NCBI GenBank assembly: GCA_019309815.1
Contig: JAFDFO010000071.1
Span: 1 to 11,508, forward strand
Direction of reading: 5' to 3'
Length of the DNA: 11,508 nucleotides
From: Deltaproteobacteria bacterium
Lineage (GTDB): Bacteria; Desulfobacterota; Desulfobacteria; Desulfobacterales; C00003060
A program made the position numbers and the translations under genes. Shown in pieces: positions 1 to 6,583 of the stretch. The notes beneath the pieces are model-generated. The model did not search any database. It was not told the DNA's origin and saw only the letters and a program-made list of their open reading frames with translations. The stretch's first letter is position 1, and every line of letters begins with the position of its first letter.

Positions 1-196
1 TCTGCCGATTTCACCGGATCTTCTTTGTTGGTGGGCACTTGAAGTACCTTAGTACGTCGGCGCACCCACCGCCGCGAATCTCCGGCAAACTTGACAGACG
101 GTGGATCAGGGGCACTACCGGTCCCCCACGGGAAATTCCTTGTCAAGCTGCATGAAGTCGAGAAGATAGCCTTCACGAACGGGGAAGGGGGCATTC
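1..196. other. Left-edge region, no gene assigned
   Basis: This is the sequence downstream of tldE on the minus strand. One minus-strand frame stays open from an ATG at 192-194 to the window edge (about 64 codons). It has no well-spaced ribosome binding site and its composition (Arg/Pro/Ser-rich) looks like a shadow frame. A second minus-strand frame, starting with a GTG that overlaps the tldE stop, reads only about 30 codons to a TAG. I cannot choose between a short or partial gene and non-coding sequence. The segment 30-70 is an imperfect inverted repeat and is listed separately. Confidence 0.3.
30..70. repeat. Imperfect inverted repeat
   Basis: GGTGGG at 30-35 pairs with CCCACC at 65-70. 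Inside it, GTAC at 44-47 pairs with GTAC at 52-55 across a 4-base loop, with unpaired bases between. The shape suggests a dispersed palindromic repeat or the terminator-like end of the minus-strand tldD-tldE unit. There is no T-tract on either side, so a classical terminator is unlikely. There is no second copy in the window. Confidence 0.35.
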
Positions 197-1516
197 CTAT
201 CGATCACTAACTACACTCATCCCTTCAACCGTCATATGAGGGTATCTGCCCTGGTAGTCCGTGTCTGAACTCACTAGTACGTTGTGCTTCAGTATCTCAT
301 AAAGATTGCCGGCGATCATCGTATTTTTGACCCGGCCCACGATCTCACCATCCCTGACACGGTAGCCCAGACCAAGGTTGCCAGAGAAATCGCCATTAAT
401 GATATTACTCTGACCAAAACCGATGAGGTCGCGAATGTACAGACCGTCATCAATCTCGGCCAGCAGTTCGCCACTGGGGCGTTTGCCTGGAGTGATCTTG
501 GGGGAGTGCGGATTGCTGCCATTGTTGCCAGTGGGAGTGGCCCCGGCAAGGCCTGCAGAATCAAGATCGTACAGGAAACATTTTAGTATGCCCTTGTCAA
601 AGAGGGTTTGCTTCATGGTGGGAACCCCGTTGTCATCCAGGGAACGAGCACCGGTGGCGTAATCCTGGTGCGGATCATCAGTAATCGTGAGCGAGGAGGA
701 AAGCACTCGTTCCTCCAGACGGCCGGCAAGGGGGGAGTCGCCCTTTGCAACATTGCGGCCGTTGGTACCCATAAAAAGAGGCCAGAGTAGGCGCGGCAGT
801 GTCTCCGGTGGAATATGTGCCTTCACTTTTCCGGAGGGGGGCGGGACAATCGTCTCGGCCCGGCGCAGGTCCGTGATGATTTTTTCCGCAATAACGCCAG
901 GGTCATAGAAAGCGGTCAGATCACGCCAGCCTCGACTGTGCCCCGCAAACAGCATGTCGGTGTCTGCTGTAAGCTGGACAGATGCGCCAAGTCTCCAGTG
1001 TGTGCGCTTTGCAGGGTGGGAGACCCCGCCGGTTGTTAGCAACAGCGACTCGGATTCCGTCCGGCTGGCCGAACAATCGATGAAAAGGTCGGGATTGTAG
1101 GTTTTGAGCTCATCGGCGATCTGTTGACAGGCTTCAATCATCTTCTCGCGAGAGAGCGCGAGGGTTTTGTTCGAGTGGGTCTTCACCGTGGCTGCTTCGC
1201 TCGGCGCCGGATAGGCATCGAAGTGTGCGACGCTGCCCCCGACCTTTGCCAGTGTAACGGCTCGTTCGATCATCGCATTGAAATCCTCGAGTCTGTTGCC
1301 GGAGGTGTTTCCCTTTTTGTTGCCCACAAGGACTTCCACACTGTAGGAGATGCTCTCTCGTCCGCCCGTGTCCTTTAGACGTCCTGCCTCGAATTGGCAA
1401 TCTGTTTTCTCTTGGTGATAAAAACCAATCTTAGTGGCGGAGGCGCCAAGATGTTTTGCCGTATCCAGCCCCTTCTGTAGACGGTCTGTCATCGTTTCTA
1501 TTAGAGAGTTGCGCAT
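197..1516 (-). CDS. tldE: TldE/PmbA, metalloprotease partner subunit
   Basis: The 439-residue product matches the PmbA/TldE half of the TldD/TldE protease in length and sequence character. The C-terminal half carries the family's Gly/Asn-rich stretch (roughly GNNGSNPH, then GLYIRDLIGFGQSNIINGDFSG) and ends in the usual NLYEIL...D..GRYPHMTVEGMSV region. It lacks HExxxH, as expected for TldE. In E. coli, TldE pairs with the zinc-bearing TldD in the cytoplasm; the pair matures microcin B17 and degrades unfolded peptides such as CcdA. The ATG start is supported by AGGGAG (plus-strand 1525-1530) eight bases upstream. The stop is TAG. It lies downstream of tldD on the same strand, but a hairpin-rich repeat occupies the spacer, so co-transcription is likely but not certain. 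The family call is firm; the physiological substrate is unknown. Confidence 0.93.
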   Translation of the reverse strand: MRNSLIETMTDRLQKGLDTAKHLGASATKIGFYHQEKTDCQFEAGRLKDTGGRESISYSVEVLVGNKKGNTSGNRLEDFNAMIERAVTLAKVGGSVAHFDAYPAPSEAATVKTHSNKTLALSREKMIEACQQIADELKTYNPDLFIDCSASRTESESLLLTTGGVSHPAKRTHWRLGASVQLTADTDMLFAGHSRGWRDLTAFYDPGVIAEKIITDLRRAETIVPPPSGKVKAHIPPETLPRLLWPLFMGTNGRNVAKGDSPLAGRLEERVLSSSLTITDDPHQDYATGARSLDDNGVPTMKQTLFDKGILKCFLYDLDSAGLAGATPTGNNGSNPHSPKITPGKRPSGELLAEIDDGLYIRDLIGFGQSNIINGDFSGNLGLGYRVRDGEIVGRVKNTMIAGNLYEILKHNVLVSSDTDYQGRYPHMTVEGMSVVSDR

Positions 1517-1617
1517 ACTGATTTCTCCCTGCCGCCTGTGTCTGCAGGATTGTCCTGGTGGACCCTTTGCCCGGTGCAGCGGGCGAGAACCCGGGTAGAT
1601 TAGGCACAGCGTTACAC

Positions 1618-1810
1618 TACGGGGAGCATACTGTTGTTTGCAATCTAAAATCCCCCCTGGCCCCCCTTTGTAAAAAGGGGGGAAGTCTTTGAAGTCCCCT
1701 TTTCTATAAAGGGGTTTCCCTCTAAAGTCCCCCTTTTATAAAGGGGGATTGAGGGGGATTTTTTTCGAAGAGCCTATTGAAATGCAAACTATTAAAAGCT
1801 CTCCTTAGTA
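1618..1810. repeat. MITE-like hairpin element, copy 1
   Basis: This 193-bp element has imperfect terminal inverted repeats. Reading inward, both ends begin TAC, then show GAGC(A/T)T followed six bases later by GTTTGC. Inside, an outer arm (AAAATCCCCCC at 1647-1657 with GGGGGATTTTT at 1753-1763) encloses three hairpins: 1661-1682, 1696-1714 and 1729-1747, each a C-tract/T-run pairing with an A-run/G-tract. A transcript from either strand would fold into a four-arm structure. It sits entirely in the tldD-tldE spacer and ends 11 bases from the tldD stop. A second copy is at 5564-5750. It has no coding capacity, and no clear target-site duplication is visible. Non-autonomous mobile element is the inferred class. 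Confidence 0.75.
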
Positions 1811-1820
1811 AGATGGGAGA

Positions 1821-3188
1821 CTATAGTTCCCCGCCGATTACAACGTCGCGAATACGAATGTGGGGCGAACCGAATCCCACAGGCAGTGGGGCTTGGCCAC
1901 TTTTTCCGCAACCTCCAGCACCCTCGCTGATTTCAAGATCGTTAGCTACACCGTCAATCATCTTGAGTGTGTGGAAGACGTTCCCCGTCAAGACCACGTC
2001 ACGGACGAGGTCTCCGATTTGACCGTCTTCGATGCGGTATCCGTACCCGGCTGAAAACGTGAACATCTCAAATTCGGTCTGTCCTCCGAAGGCGTCGCAG
2101 GCATATATCCCATCATCAACGTCGGCAAAAAGATCTTCTACCGACATCTCCGCGTTCTCAACATACGTGTTGGTCATCCGCACGACTGGCGGGTACTTTC
2201 GGCCCAGGGCTCTGGCATTGCCGGTAGGTTCGGCGTCCATCTTGGCGGCTGTTTCCAGGGAGTGGAGATGCCCGGAGAGGATGCCTTTCTGGATAAGATA
2301 GGTTTTGTTCGTGGGGGTACCTTCGTCATCAAAGGACAGGCTGCCAATCGTTCGATCGATTGAGCCATCGTCCACGACATTCAGGCTCTCGACACCCATC
2401 TCACGTCCCAGAAACATGAGATCCCTCATCTGATGGTTCTCGTACAAGAAATCTGCTTCGCTCAGGTGCCCAAAAGCTTCGTGGACGAAAACACCGCCCA
2501 TTCTGCGGTTTAGAATGACAGTTCGGGGACCGCCCTCAACTTTGGGAGCTTTAAGTAGCGACACTGCGCGTTTAGCCACATCGTGCACCCTTTCCTCAAG
2601 GCCGACCACAACATCATAGGTTACGGCTGAGGCGAAGCTGTCATTTGCGCGCTGTACCAGCGACCCTTCGCGGGCCGTGGCATAAAAGGCGCAGTAGATT
2701 CGAGGACGCTCCTCCATATAGTATGTGCCTCGTGTGTTGGCAAAATGCACCGTCCGGAAGGAGTCGCCGTAGGTGACGCCGGAAGACTCGATCAACGGAT
2801 CCGCCTCCAGGATGATCTTGTTGTAGCTCTTAATAATCCGGATTTTCTCTTCCAGGCTGACCCCTCGAGGATCGTTTTCAAGCCGGGCGGGCAGTTGAGT
2901 GTCCACAATCCGGACCTCGGCCAGTTCAGTCTTTTCTTCTCCCACAAGCGCCGCGCAAAGGGAGGCCTTTTCCACCTGTTCCTCAAGATTGTCCAGAGAG
3001 TCGAATACGATTATGCCCCATCCGCCCCTCGTGCAGGCGCGGACAATGCCGCCGCAAAATGAAGCAGCGCCCGCAGACTCCATCTCAGGACCCCGGTAAG
3101 CCAGATGTGTAGTCTCCTCTGTTTCCACACGGATTTCTGCATAATCGGCGGTGGTCTTCTTGAGTGCTTCTTTGATTCGATCCTTCAT
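1821..3188 (-). CDS. tldD: TldD, zinc metalloprotease catalytic subunit
   Basis: The 455-residue product is the TldD subunit of the TldD/TldE protease. The zinc-binding motif HEAFGH is at residues 236-241 (H236, E237, H241) and is followed by the family sequence LSEADF. A Cys in the C-terminal GGCGKSGQ motif (C427) matches the third metal ligand known in E. coli TldD. The C-terminal half also has the conserved Gly-rich segments (GNARALGRKYPPVVRMTNTYVE; DGIYACDAFGGQ). The enzyme acts in the cytoplasm by threading partly unfolded peptides into a chamber formed with TldE. The start ATG has a weak GAGG about six bases upstream. The stop is TAG. It is the first gene of a minus-strand pair with tldE (304 bp apart). 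No peptide substrate or modification gene adjoins it, so its substrate here is unknown. Confidence 0.95.
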   Translation of the reverse strand: MKDRIKEALKKTTADYAEIRVETEETTHLAYRGPEMESAGAASFCGGIVRACTRGGWGIIVFDSLDNLEEQVEKASLCAALVGEEKTELAEVRIVDTQLPARLENDPRGVSLEEKIRIIKSYNKIILEADPLIESSGVTYGDSFRTVHFANTRGTYYMEERPRIYCAFYATAREGSLVQRANDSFASAVTYDVVVGLEERVHDVAKRAVSLLKAPKVEGGPRTVILNRRMGGVFVHEAFGHLSEADFLYENHQMRDLMFLGREMGVESLNVVDDGSIDRTIGSLSFDDEGTPTNKTYLIQKGILSGHLHSLETAAKMDAEPTGNARALGRKYPPVVRMTNTYVENAEMSVEDLFADVDDGIYACDAFGGQTEFEMFTFSAGYGYRIEDGQIGDLVRDVVLTGNVFHTLKMIDGVANDLEISEGAGGCGKSGQAPLPVGFGSPHIRIRDVVIGGEL

Positions 3189-3199
3189 TTAAGCCTCAC

Positions 3200-3225
3200 G
3201 GCTCGCCTTTGTGTAGGCGGGAGCC
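3200..3225 (-). promoter_or_regulatory. Hairpin in tldD leader
   Basis: GGCTCGCCT at 3200-3208 pairs with AGGC...GAGCC at 3215-3225, leaving a two-base bulge and a six-base loop. It lies 12 bases upstream of the tldD start, inside the expected 5' untranslated region. It could affect mRNA stability or translation. There is no T-tract, so it is not an obvious attenuator. Confidence 0.35.
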
Positions 3226-3238
3226 CACGTGCGCGTCC

Positions 3239-3267
3239 AGTATGCAGAAAGCGTGTGTATACGGCAA
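3239..3267 (-). promoter_or_regulatory. Candidate sigma-70 promoter for tldD
   Basis: On the minus strand, TTGCCG (plus 3262-3267) is separated by 17 bases from CATACT (plus 3239-3244). Each hexamer matches the sigma-70 consensus at four of six positions. A start near 3232 would give a leader of about 43 bases containing the 3200-3225 hairpin. This rests on motif and spacing only. Confidence 0.3.
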
Positions 3268-3287
3268 GAAGAATCTACTGATTTTAT

Positions 3288-3316
3288 TTGACTTTGAATC
3301 TTTTTTAAACTATGTT
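3288..3316 (+). promoter_or_regulatory. Candidate sigma-70 promoter for CNBD-PilZ gene
   Basis: TTGACT (3288-3293), a 17-base spacer and TATGTT (3311-3316) lie in the AT-rich divergent region between tldD and the CNBD-PilZ gene. The implied leader is about 110 bases. The -35 match is strong (5/6) and the -10 moderate (4/6). Confidence 0.4.
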
Positions 3317-3434
3317 CATCGGTTAACAGTTCCTATTATATATCCATTTGATGCGAAAAATGTTCTTGGACAGTTGCATTGGGAATGCATAGCGTTTGTT
3401 AGCATCTTGCAGAGTGGAATAAGGAGATGATTCT

Positions 3435-4136
3435 GTGTTTTACATAGCATCTGAAGAATCATATCAGGACGGCCAGGTCATCGCTCAGGAGGGGGGATCG
3501 GGGGACTGGGTATATGTGATTCTGTCAGGCACAGTGCAACTCTCAAAGACAATTGGGGGGAAGAAATTCGTTGTCGAATGGCTTCAACCAGGTGAGGTGT
3601 TTGGCGAAATGGGTTTTTTTGGAGATATAACGCGGACAGCCACCGCCCAGGCCATTGGAGAGACGACTGTTGGAATCATTGATCGGGCATTCTTGGACGG
3701 TGAATGTAATAAGCTCCCTTCAGACTTTAGAAATGTCCTCATCTCAATGATCGAGAGATACAAGAAGATGATCTTTCGAGTCTGTGAGTTTTCTTCAAGG
3801 GAAGATATTCGCCTCCTTGAAACCCTACCTGTGACGTATAAGGACAAAAGGTCCTTCATAAAGGCGTACACGGGAAATGTGAGTGGCGGGGGCCTGTTCA
3901 TTCAGACTGAGAATCCATTGCAAGAGGGTGAGGACTTCTTGGTCAAACTGGAACTGCCAGGCCTTACAGAGCCGATTCTAATCAAGTGTGATGTGATATG
4001 GAGACGGGAAAAGGAGGAGGAAACGGATATCTATCCTGCGGGAATGGGCGTCAGGTTCATCGAAATGACGAAAGAGAACAACAAGATTCTAAGGAAATAC
4101 CTCAGAGATATCGAGAAGCGGACTTCTGATGAATGA
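3435..4136 (+). CDS. Cyclic nucleotide-binding / PilZ domain protein
   Basis: This 233-residue cytoplasmic regulator has two ligand-sensor domains. Residues about 8-110 form a CRP/CAP-type cyclic-nucleotide-binding fold, with a beta-roll (VIAQEGGSGDWVYVILSGTV) and a phosphate-binding cassette FGEMGFFGDITRTATAQ at 56-72 including R67. Residues about 128-227 form a PilZ domain with NVSGGG (148-153) and the late GMGVRF strand. There is no helix-turn-helix, so it is unlikely to bind DNA directly. The usual PilZ RxxxR is reduced to RxxxK (R139-K143), so c-di-GMP binding may be weak or lost, as in Myxococcus-type PilZ domains. The GTG start is chosen because AAGGAG (3421-3426) lies eight bases upstream. 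The gene appears monocistronic, with its own promoter and a terminator at 4289-4322. Domain calls are firm; ligand and target are unknown. Confidence 0.88.
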   Translation: MFYIASEESYQDGQVIAQEGGSGDWVYVILSGTVQLSKTIGGKKFVVEWLQPGEVFGEMGFFGDITRTATAQAIGETTVGIIDRAFLDGECNKLPSDFRNVLISMIERYKKMIFRVCEFSSREDIRLLETLPVTYKDKRSFIKAYTGNVSGGGLFIQTENPLQEGEDFLVKLELPGLTEPILIKCDVIWRREKEEETDIYPAGMGVRFIEMTKENNKILRKYLRDIEKRTSDE

Positions 4137-4288
4137 AGTATGGCCAGCATTATGCAAGCTGGCACTCCGTTCTCTTTGCCGTCCTGTCTACCTAGTTAAT
4201 TACTGACCGATGTAACCACACAGTGTCAGGTTGAACGACAATTGGACTAGGGGCCTAAATACAAAAATAGAGCACAATGAGAAGGTGG

Positions 4289-4322
4289 AGGCAGGGCACA
4301 GTTACCCTGCCTTTGTTTTTTT
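4289..4322 (+). terminator. Rho-independent terminator
   Basis: AGGCAGGG (4289-4296) pairs perfectly with CCCTGCCT (4305-4312) across an 8-base loop. It is followed by a T-rich run with one interrupting G to 4322. This is a classical intrinsic terminator and closes the CNBD-PilZ transcription unit, about 150 bases after its stop. A weaker 6-bp hairpin (GCCAGC/GCTGGC, 4143-4163) without a T-tract lies directly after the stop codon. Confidence 0.85.
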
Positions 4323-4400
4323 GATTGCATCAATTCTGCCCCAAAGCTTTTTGTTTCAAAAAGATATGTGCCTTCCTTTGCGTTATTCAAAATGCAATCA
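4322..4400. promoter_or_regulatory. Nested inverted repeats before DUF3786 gene
   Basis: TGATTGCAT (4322-4330) is a perfect 9-bp inverted match to ATGCAATCA (4392-4400). It encloses a second perfect hairpin, CTTTTTG/CAAAAAG, with a TTT loop (4347-4363). The structure starts where the preceding terminator ends and lies about 110 bases before the next gene. It may be a structured leader, a small RNA or chance. I see no clear sigma-70 promoter in 4323-4513. Confidence 0.3.
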
Positions 4401-4513
4401 CAGTTTCGGCCAAGACAGAGCATGTCTATCCTAACCTTGGACAAACAACAGGCCGATTATGCAACGTGCCGGCAAAAGACGGGGGCCGAGGCCCTGTTTT
4501 ACAAGGATGACGA

Positions 4514-5434
4514 ATGCCTACTGGGGCCTGTGGCATAGACTGTGACGTTTGTCGGCTGAATCTTCTTGGAGTCTGCTCCACATGCGGATCCGGAAAGAGC
4601 CAGGAGGGACTCAAGAAACTAGCTGCTCAACACAGGATACTTGGTGCACCATGTCCCATTCTTGAGTGTGCCGTAGACCGTCGTGTCGAGTACTGTCCAA
4701 AAGACTGTGACCAATTCCCGTGTGATGTATTCAAGGCGGGGCCATATCCCTTCAGCCATGGATTCATAACCATGCAAGAAAGACGTCGGCGAGAGGGGCC
4801 TGCTGCTAGAATGCCTTCCGGCGAGTTCGTGAAAGTGCCGATGGAGTACTGGGAGGCACTCAGACAACGGGATCTTGCCACCCTGTGCGAGAATACCCTT
4901 GCCAGACCATACCCTCCGGACGGTTTGCTGCTTCGTTTCCTGGGAGACGATCTTCTTCTTGACACTGAACAGTGCTTCCTGTTTCGTCACCAGGGCGAAG
5001 GCTGGGAGCGTTTCCACAAACCTGTCGTGGAGCTCGTTTGCTTGGTCTATCTGCTGAGTGCTGGTCCAGAACCCCTTAGTCAGGAGATGGTTGGTATTGA
5101 GGGCCTTAAGGATGCTCAATTCTTCCACGGACCCCACGAACTCAGAGTTCAACCGCTCCTGGAACGTTACGCCAATGATTTGGATGGTTTCAAGAGGGCT
5201 GCGAGAGGTCTTGGCGGTGAAAGCTTGACACTGGCTGATGCCGCATACCGGCTTTGGGCGTTCCCGAAAATTCCCATATACTACCTGTTGTGGGAAGGAG
5301 ATGAGGAATTCGAACCTCGACTCTCTATTCTTTTTGATCGATCTATCGAATATCACCTTTCAGCAGATGCTATCTGGGGACTAGTAAATATAGTTTCCCA
5401 TATTTTGGTCGCTGGAAGTGAAAATGATAAATGA
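4514..5434 (+). CDS. Cys-rich putative Fe-S protein with DUF3786 domain
   Basis: The 306-residue product has an N-terminal Cys cluster with ten Cys in the first 70 residues: C6, C10, C13, C21, C24, C47, C52, C61, C65 and C70. They are arranged as CGIDCDVC...CSTC and CPILEC...CPKDCDQFPC, which suggests iron-sulfur or zinc binding. The first motif resembles DUF3795-type Cys-rich domains. The remainder, best seen from about residue 195 (PLLERYANDLDGF...LADAAYRLWAFPKIPIYYLLWEGDEEF.PRLSILFD), matches DUF3786. This family is common in anaerobic Desulfobacterota, Clostridia and methanogens and has no established function. There is no signal peptide or membrane segment. The ATG has AAGGA (4503-4507) six bases upstream. 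The gene stands alone between a terminator and a repeat element. A link to one-carbon or redox metabolism is inference only. Confidence 0.82.
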   Translation: MPTGACGIDCDVCRLNLLGVCSTCGSGKSQEGLKKLAAQHRILGAPCPILECAVDRRVEYCPKDCDQFPCDVFKAGPYPFSHGFITMQERRRREGPAARMPSGEFVKVPMEYWEALRQRDLATLCENTLARPYPPDGLLLRFLGDDLLLDTEQCFLFRHQGEGWERFHKPVVELVCLVYLLSAGPEPLSQEMVGIEGLKDAQFFHGPHELRVQPLLERYANDLDGFKRAARGLGGESLTLADAAYRLWAFPKIPIYYLLWEGDEEFEPRLSILFDRSIEYHLSADAIWGLVNIVSHILVAGSENDK

Positions 5435-5563
5435 CGAGCAGGAGAGGTGCTTGGGAAAGACATGTCCCCTTAGCCGTAATTCTGAGGTTTTGAAATGGTT
5501 CATAGCGAAGGGGAGTCAAATGACTTGCGTCATCTTCTCAATTAGTTTTACAGATGTAGTTAC
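5435..5563. other. Intergenic, no gene seen
   Basis: No credible ORF lies between the DUF3786 stop and the second hairpin element. The only structure is a short palindrome, ATGAC-TTGC-GTCAT (5519-5532), with no T-tract. I cannot identify a terminator for the DUF3786 gene here unless the hairpin element at 5564-5750 serves as one. Confidence 0.4.
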
Positions 5564-5750
5564 TACCGGGAGCATAATATTGTTTGCAATCTAAAATCCC
5601 CCCTGGCCCTTTTAAAAAGGGGGGAAGTCTTTGAAGTCCCGTTTTATTGGGGGGTTTCCCTCTAAAGTCCCCCTTTTATAAAGGGGGATTGAGGGGGATT
5701 TTGTTCGAAGGGCCTTTTGAAAGGCAAACTGCTAAATGCTCTCCTTCGTA
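5564..5750. repeat. MITE-like hairpin element, copy 2
   Basis: This second copy of the element at 1618-1810 is 187 bp long and in the same orientation. Its ends match copy 1: TAC, then GGGAGCAT with GTTTGC six bases later on the left, and the inverted counterpart ending in ATGCTCTCCTTCGTA on the right. The third internal hairpin and the adjacent GGGGGATTGAGGGGGATTT segment are identical to copy 1. The first hairpin is shortened and the second is degenerate (its left arm has one G and the right arm an expanded G-run). It sits between the DUF3786 gene and the promoter of the H1-like gene and codes for nothing. Confidence 0.75.
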
Positions 5751-5783
5751 TGTCGGTAGGCATGGAGTCATTAGCAATATTCG

Positions 5784-5812
5784 TTGACATTTATTTGACA
5801 ATCCCTTATAAA
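5784..5812 (+). promoter_or_regulatory. Near-consensus sigma-70 promoter
   Basis: TTGACA (5784-5789), exactly 17 bases, then TATAAA (5807-5812) make one of the best-matched promoters in the window. A start near 5819 would give a leader of about 128 bases to the H1-like gene at 5947. A perfect inverted repeat covers the -10 region (5792-5828), suggesting repression. Confidence 0.7.
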
Positions 5813-5828
5813 CACTGATTGTCAAATA
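5792..5828. promoter_or_regulatory. Operator-like perfect 12-bp inverted repeat
   Basis: TATTTGACAATC (5792-5803) and GATTGTCAAATA (5817-5828) are perfect reverse complements separated by 13 bases. The arms flank the -10 hexamer at 5807-5812, and the right arm spans the expected transcription start. There is no T-tract, which argues against a terminator. The placement is typical of a repressor site. The regulator is unknown; autoregulation by the winged-helix H1-like protein is one possibility. Confidence 0.6.
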
Positions 5829-5946
5829 GGTCGCGCAAAATGCGCTTGCTTATGAGTAAGTAATTGCCCCTTCCTGGATGTTGTAAATAGCCGGCAGTTT
5901 AGGGGTTGACGATGGGCGAACCCCAGAAGCAAGGAGGAATGAGGAA

Positions 5947-6429
5947 ATGAAGAGTCTCAAAAAGGAGCTAAGGAGTATTAGCAAAGAACTCACAGCCCTC
6001 ACAAAGAAGACCGAAAGAGTCATGAAGGCGGTTGACAAACTTGAAAAGCCCAAGCCTGCTGCAAAACGAAAAGCGAAGCCCAAGGCCAAGGCTAAAGTGA
6101 GAAAGAAGGCTCCCGTCAAAAGAGTTGCTAGGAAAAAGGCGCCTGCAAAAAAAGCCCCAGCGAAGAAAGGGCCTGTGAGAAAGGCCAGAGTCAAAAAGGG
6201 CCCCGTGAAAAAGACCAGGGCAAAGAAGGTACCTGCGAAAAGGACAAAGGGAGTCACTGCTACTGACCAGGTCATGAGAATCATCAAGAGGACGAAGAAG
6301 GGCGTTGACGCACCCACGTTGATAAAGAAAACCGGTTTTGATGAGAGGAGTGTCAGAAATATTTTGTACAGGGTGTTCAATCAGAAGAAGATCAAGAGAG
6401 TCGGGAGAGGAAGTTATATAGCTGCATAA
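5947..6429 (+). CDS. Histone H1-like protein with C-terminal winged helix
   Basis: The 160-residue, strongly basic product has three parts. Residues 1-33 are a charged amphipathic helix or coiled coil (LKKELRSISKELTALTKKTERVMKAVDKLEK). Residues 34-102 are a low-complexity Lys/Ala/Pro/Arg tract with repeated KKAP and KKGPV units, like eukaryotic H1 tails and bacterial AlgP/Hc1-type proteins. Residues 103-160 look like a compact winged helix (TDQVMRIIKRTKKGVDAPTL, then TGFDERSVRNILYRVFNQKKI and a RVGRGSY wing). It probably binds DNA non-specifically through the tail, with the winged helix adding specificity, and acts in the nucleoid. The ATG is supported by AAGGAGG (5931-5937) and a closer GAGGAA. 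The upstream promoter carries an operator-like inverted repeat. The function is inferred from composition and fold. Confidence 0.8.
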   Translation: MKSLKKELRSISKELTALTKKTERVMKAVDKLEKPKPAAKRKAKPKAKAKVRKKAPVKRVARKKAPAKKAPAKKGPVRKARVKKGPVKKTRAKKVPAKRTKGVTATDQVMRIIKRTKKGVDAPTLIKKTGFDERSVRNILYRVFNQKKIKRVGRGSYIAA

Positions 6430-6438
6430 TTGCACAGG

Positions 6439-6530
6439 TTGGTTTCCAAATAACAGCGAAAGTGGATGGTGAACGCAATGGCCCGCTTCTCATGGAGAGG
6501 GGTGGGGCTTTTGTGTTTTTGGGAAACCAA
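6439..6530 (+). terminator. Nested hairpin, probable terminator after H1-like gene
   Basis: TTGGTTTCC (6439-6447) is the perfect inverted match of GGAAACCAA (6522-6530). Inside it, GCCC (6481-6484) and TCTC (6488-6491) pair with GAGA (6495-6498) and GGGC (6505-6508), followed by TTTTGTGTTTTT (6509-6520). The inner hairpin plus T-run resembles an intrinsic terminator ending the H1-like transcript. The outer 9-bp stem could act as an alternative fold. The structure ends about 54 bases before the J-domain gene. Confidence 0.5.
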
Positions 6531-6583
6531 CGGTTTTCGGAACCCAATAGAAGTTTCCACCCATTGCAAGGAGTCGGCAGAAC

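Noticed and set aside
1647..1763. Possible CRISPR-like array from repeated C-tract/G-tract units
   Set aside because: The units are unequal hairpins within one element, without constant-length spacers, and the whole block recurs at 5564-5750.
3209..3430. 73-codon plus-strand ORF in the tldD/CNBD-PilZ spacer
   Set aside because: It starts at TTG without a ribosome site and covers the likely promoters of both flanking genes.
4619..5356. 245-codon minus-strand ORF opposite the DUF3786 gene
   Set aside because: It lies wholly antisense to a gene with clear family motifs and ten ordered Cys. It has no recognisable domain or ribosome site.
5850..6380. 176-codon minus-strand ORF rich in Phe/Leu/Ala opposite the H1-like gene
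   Set aside because: The hydrophobic low complexity is the reverse-strand image of Lys/Ala/Pro codons, not a membrane protein.
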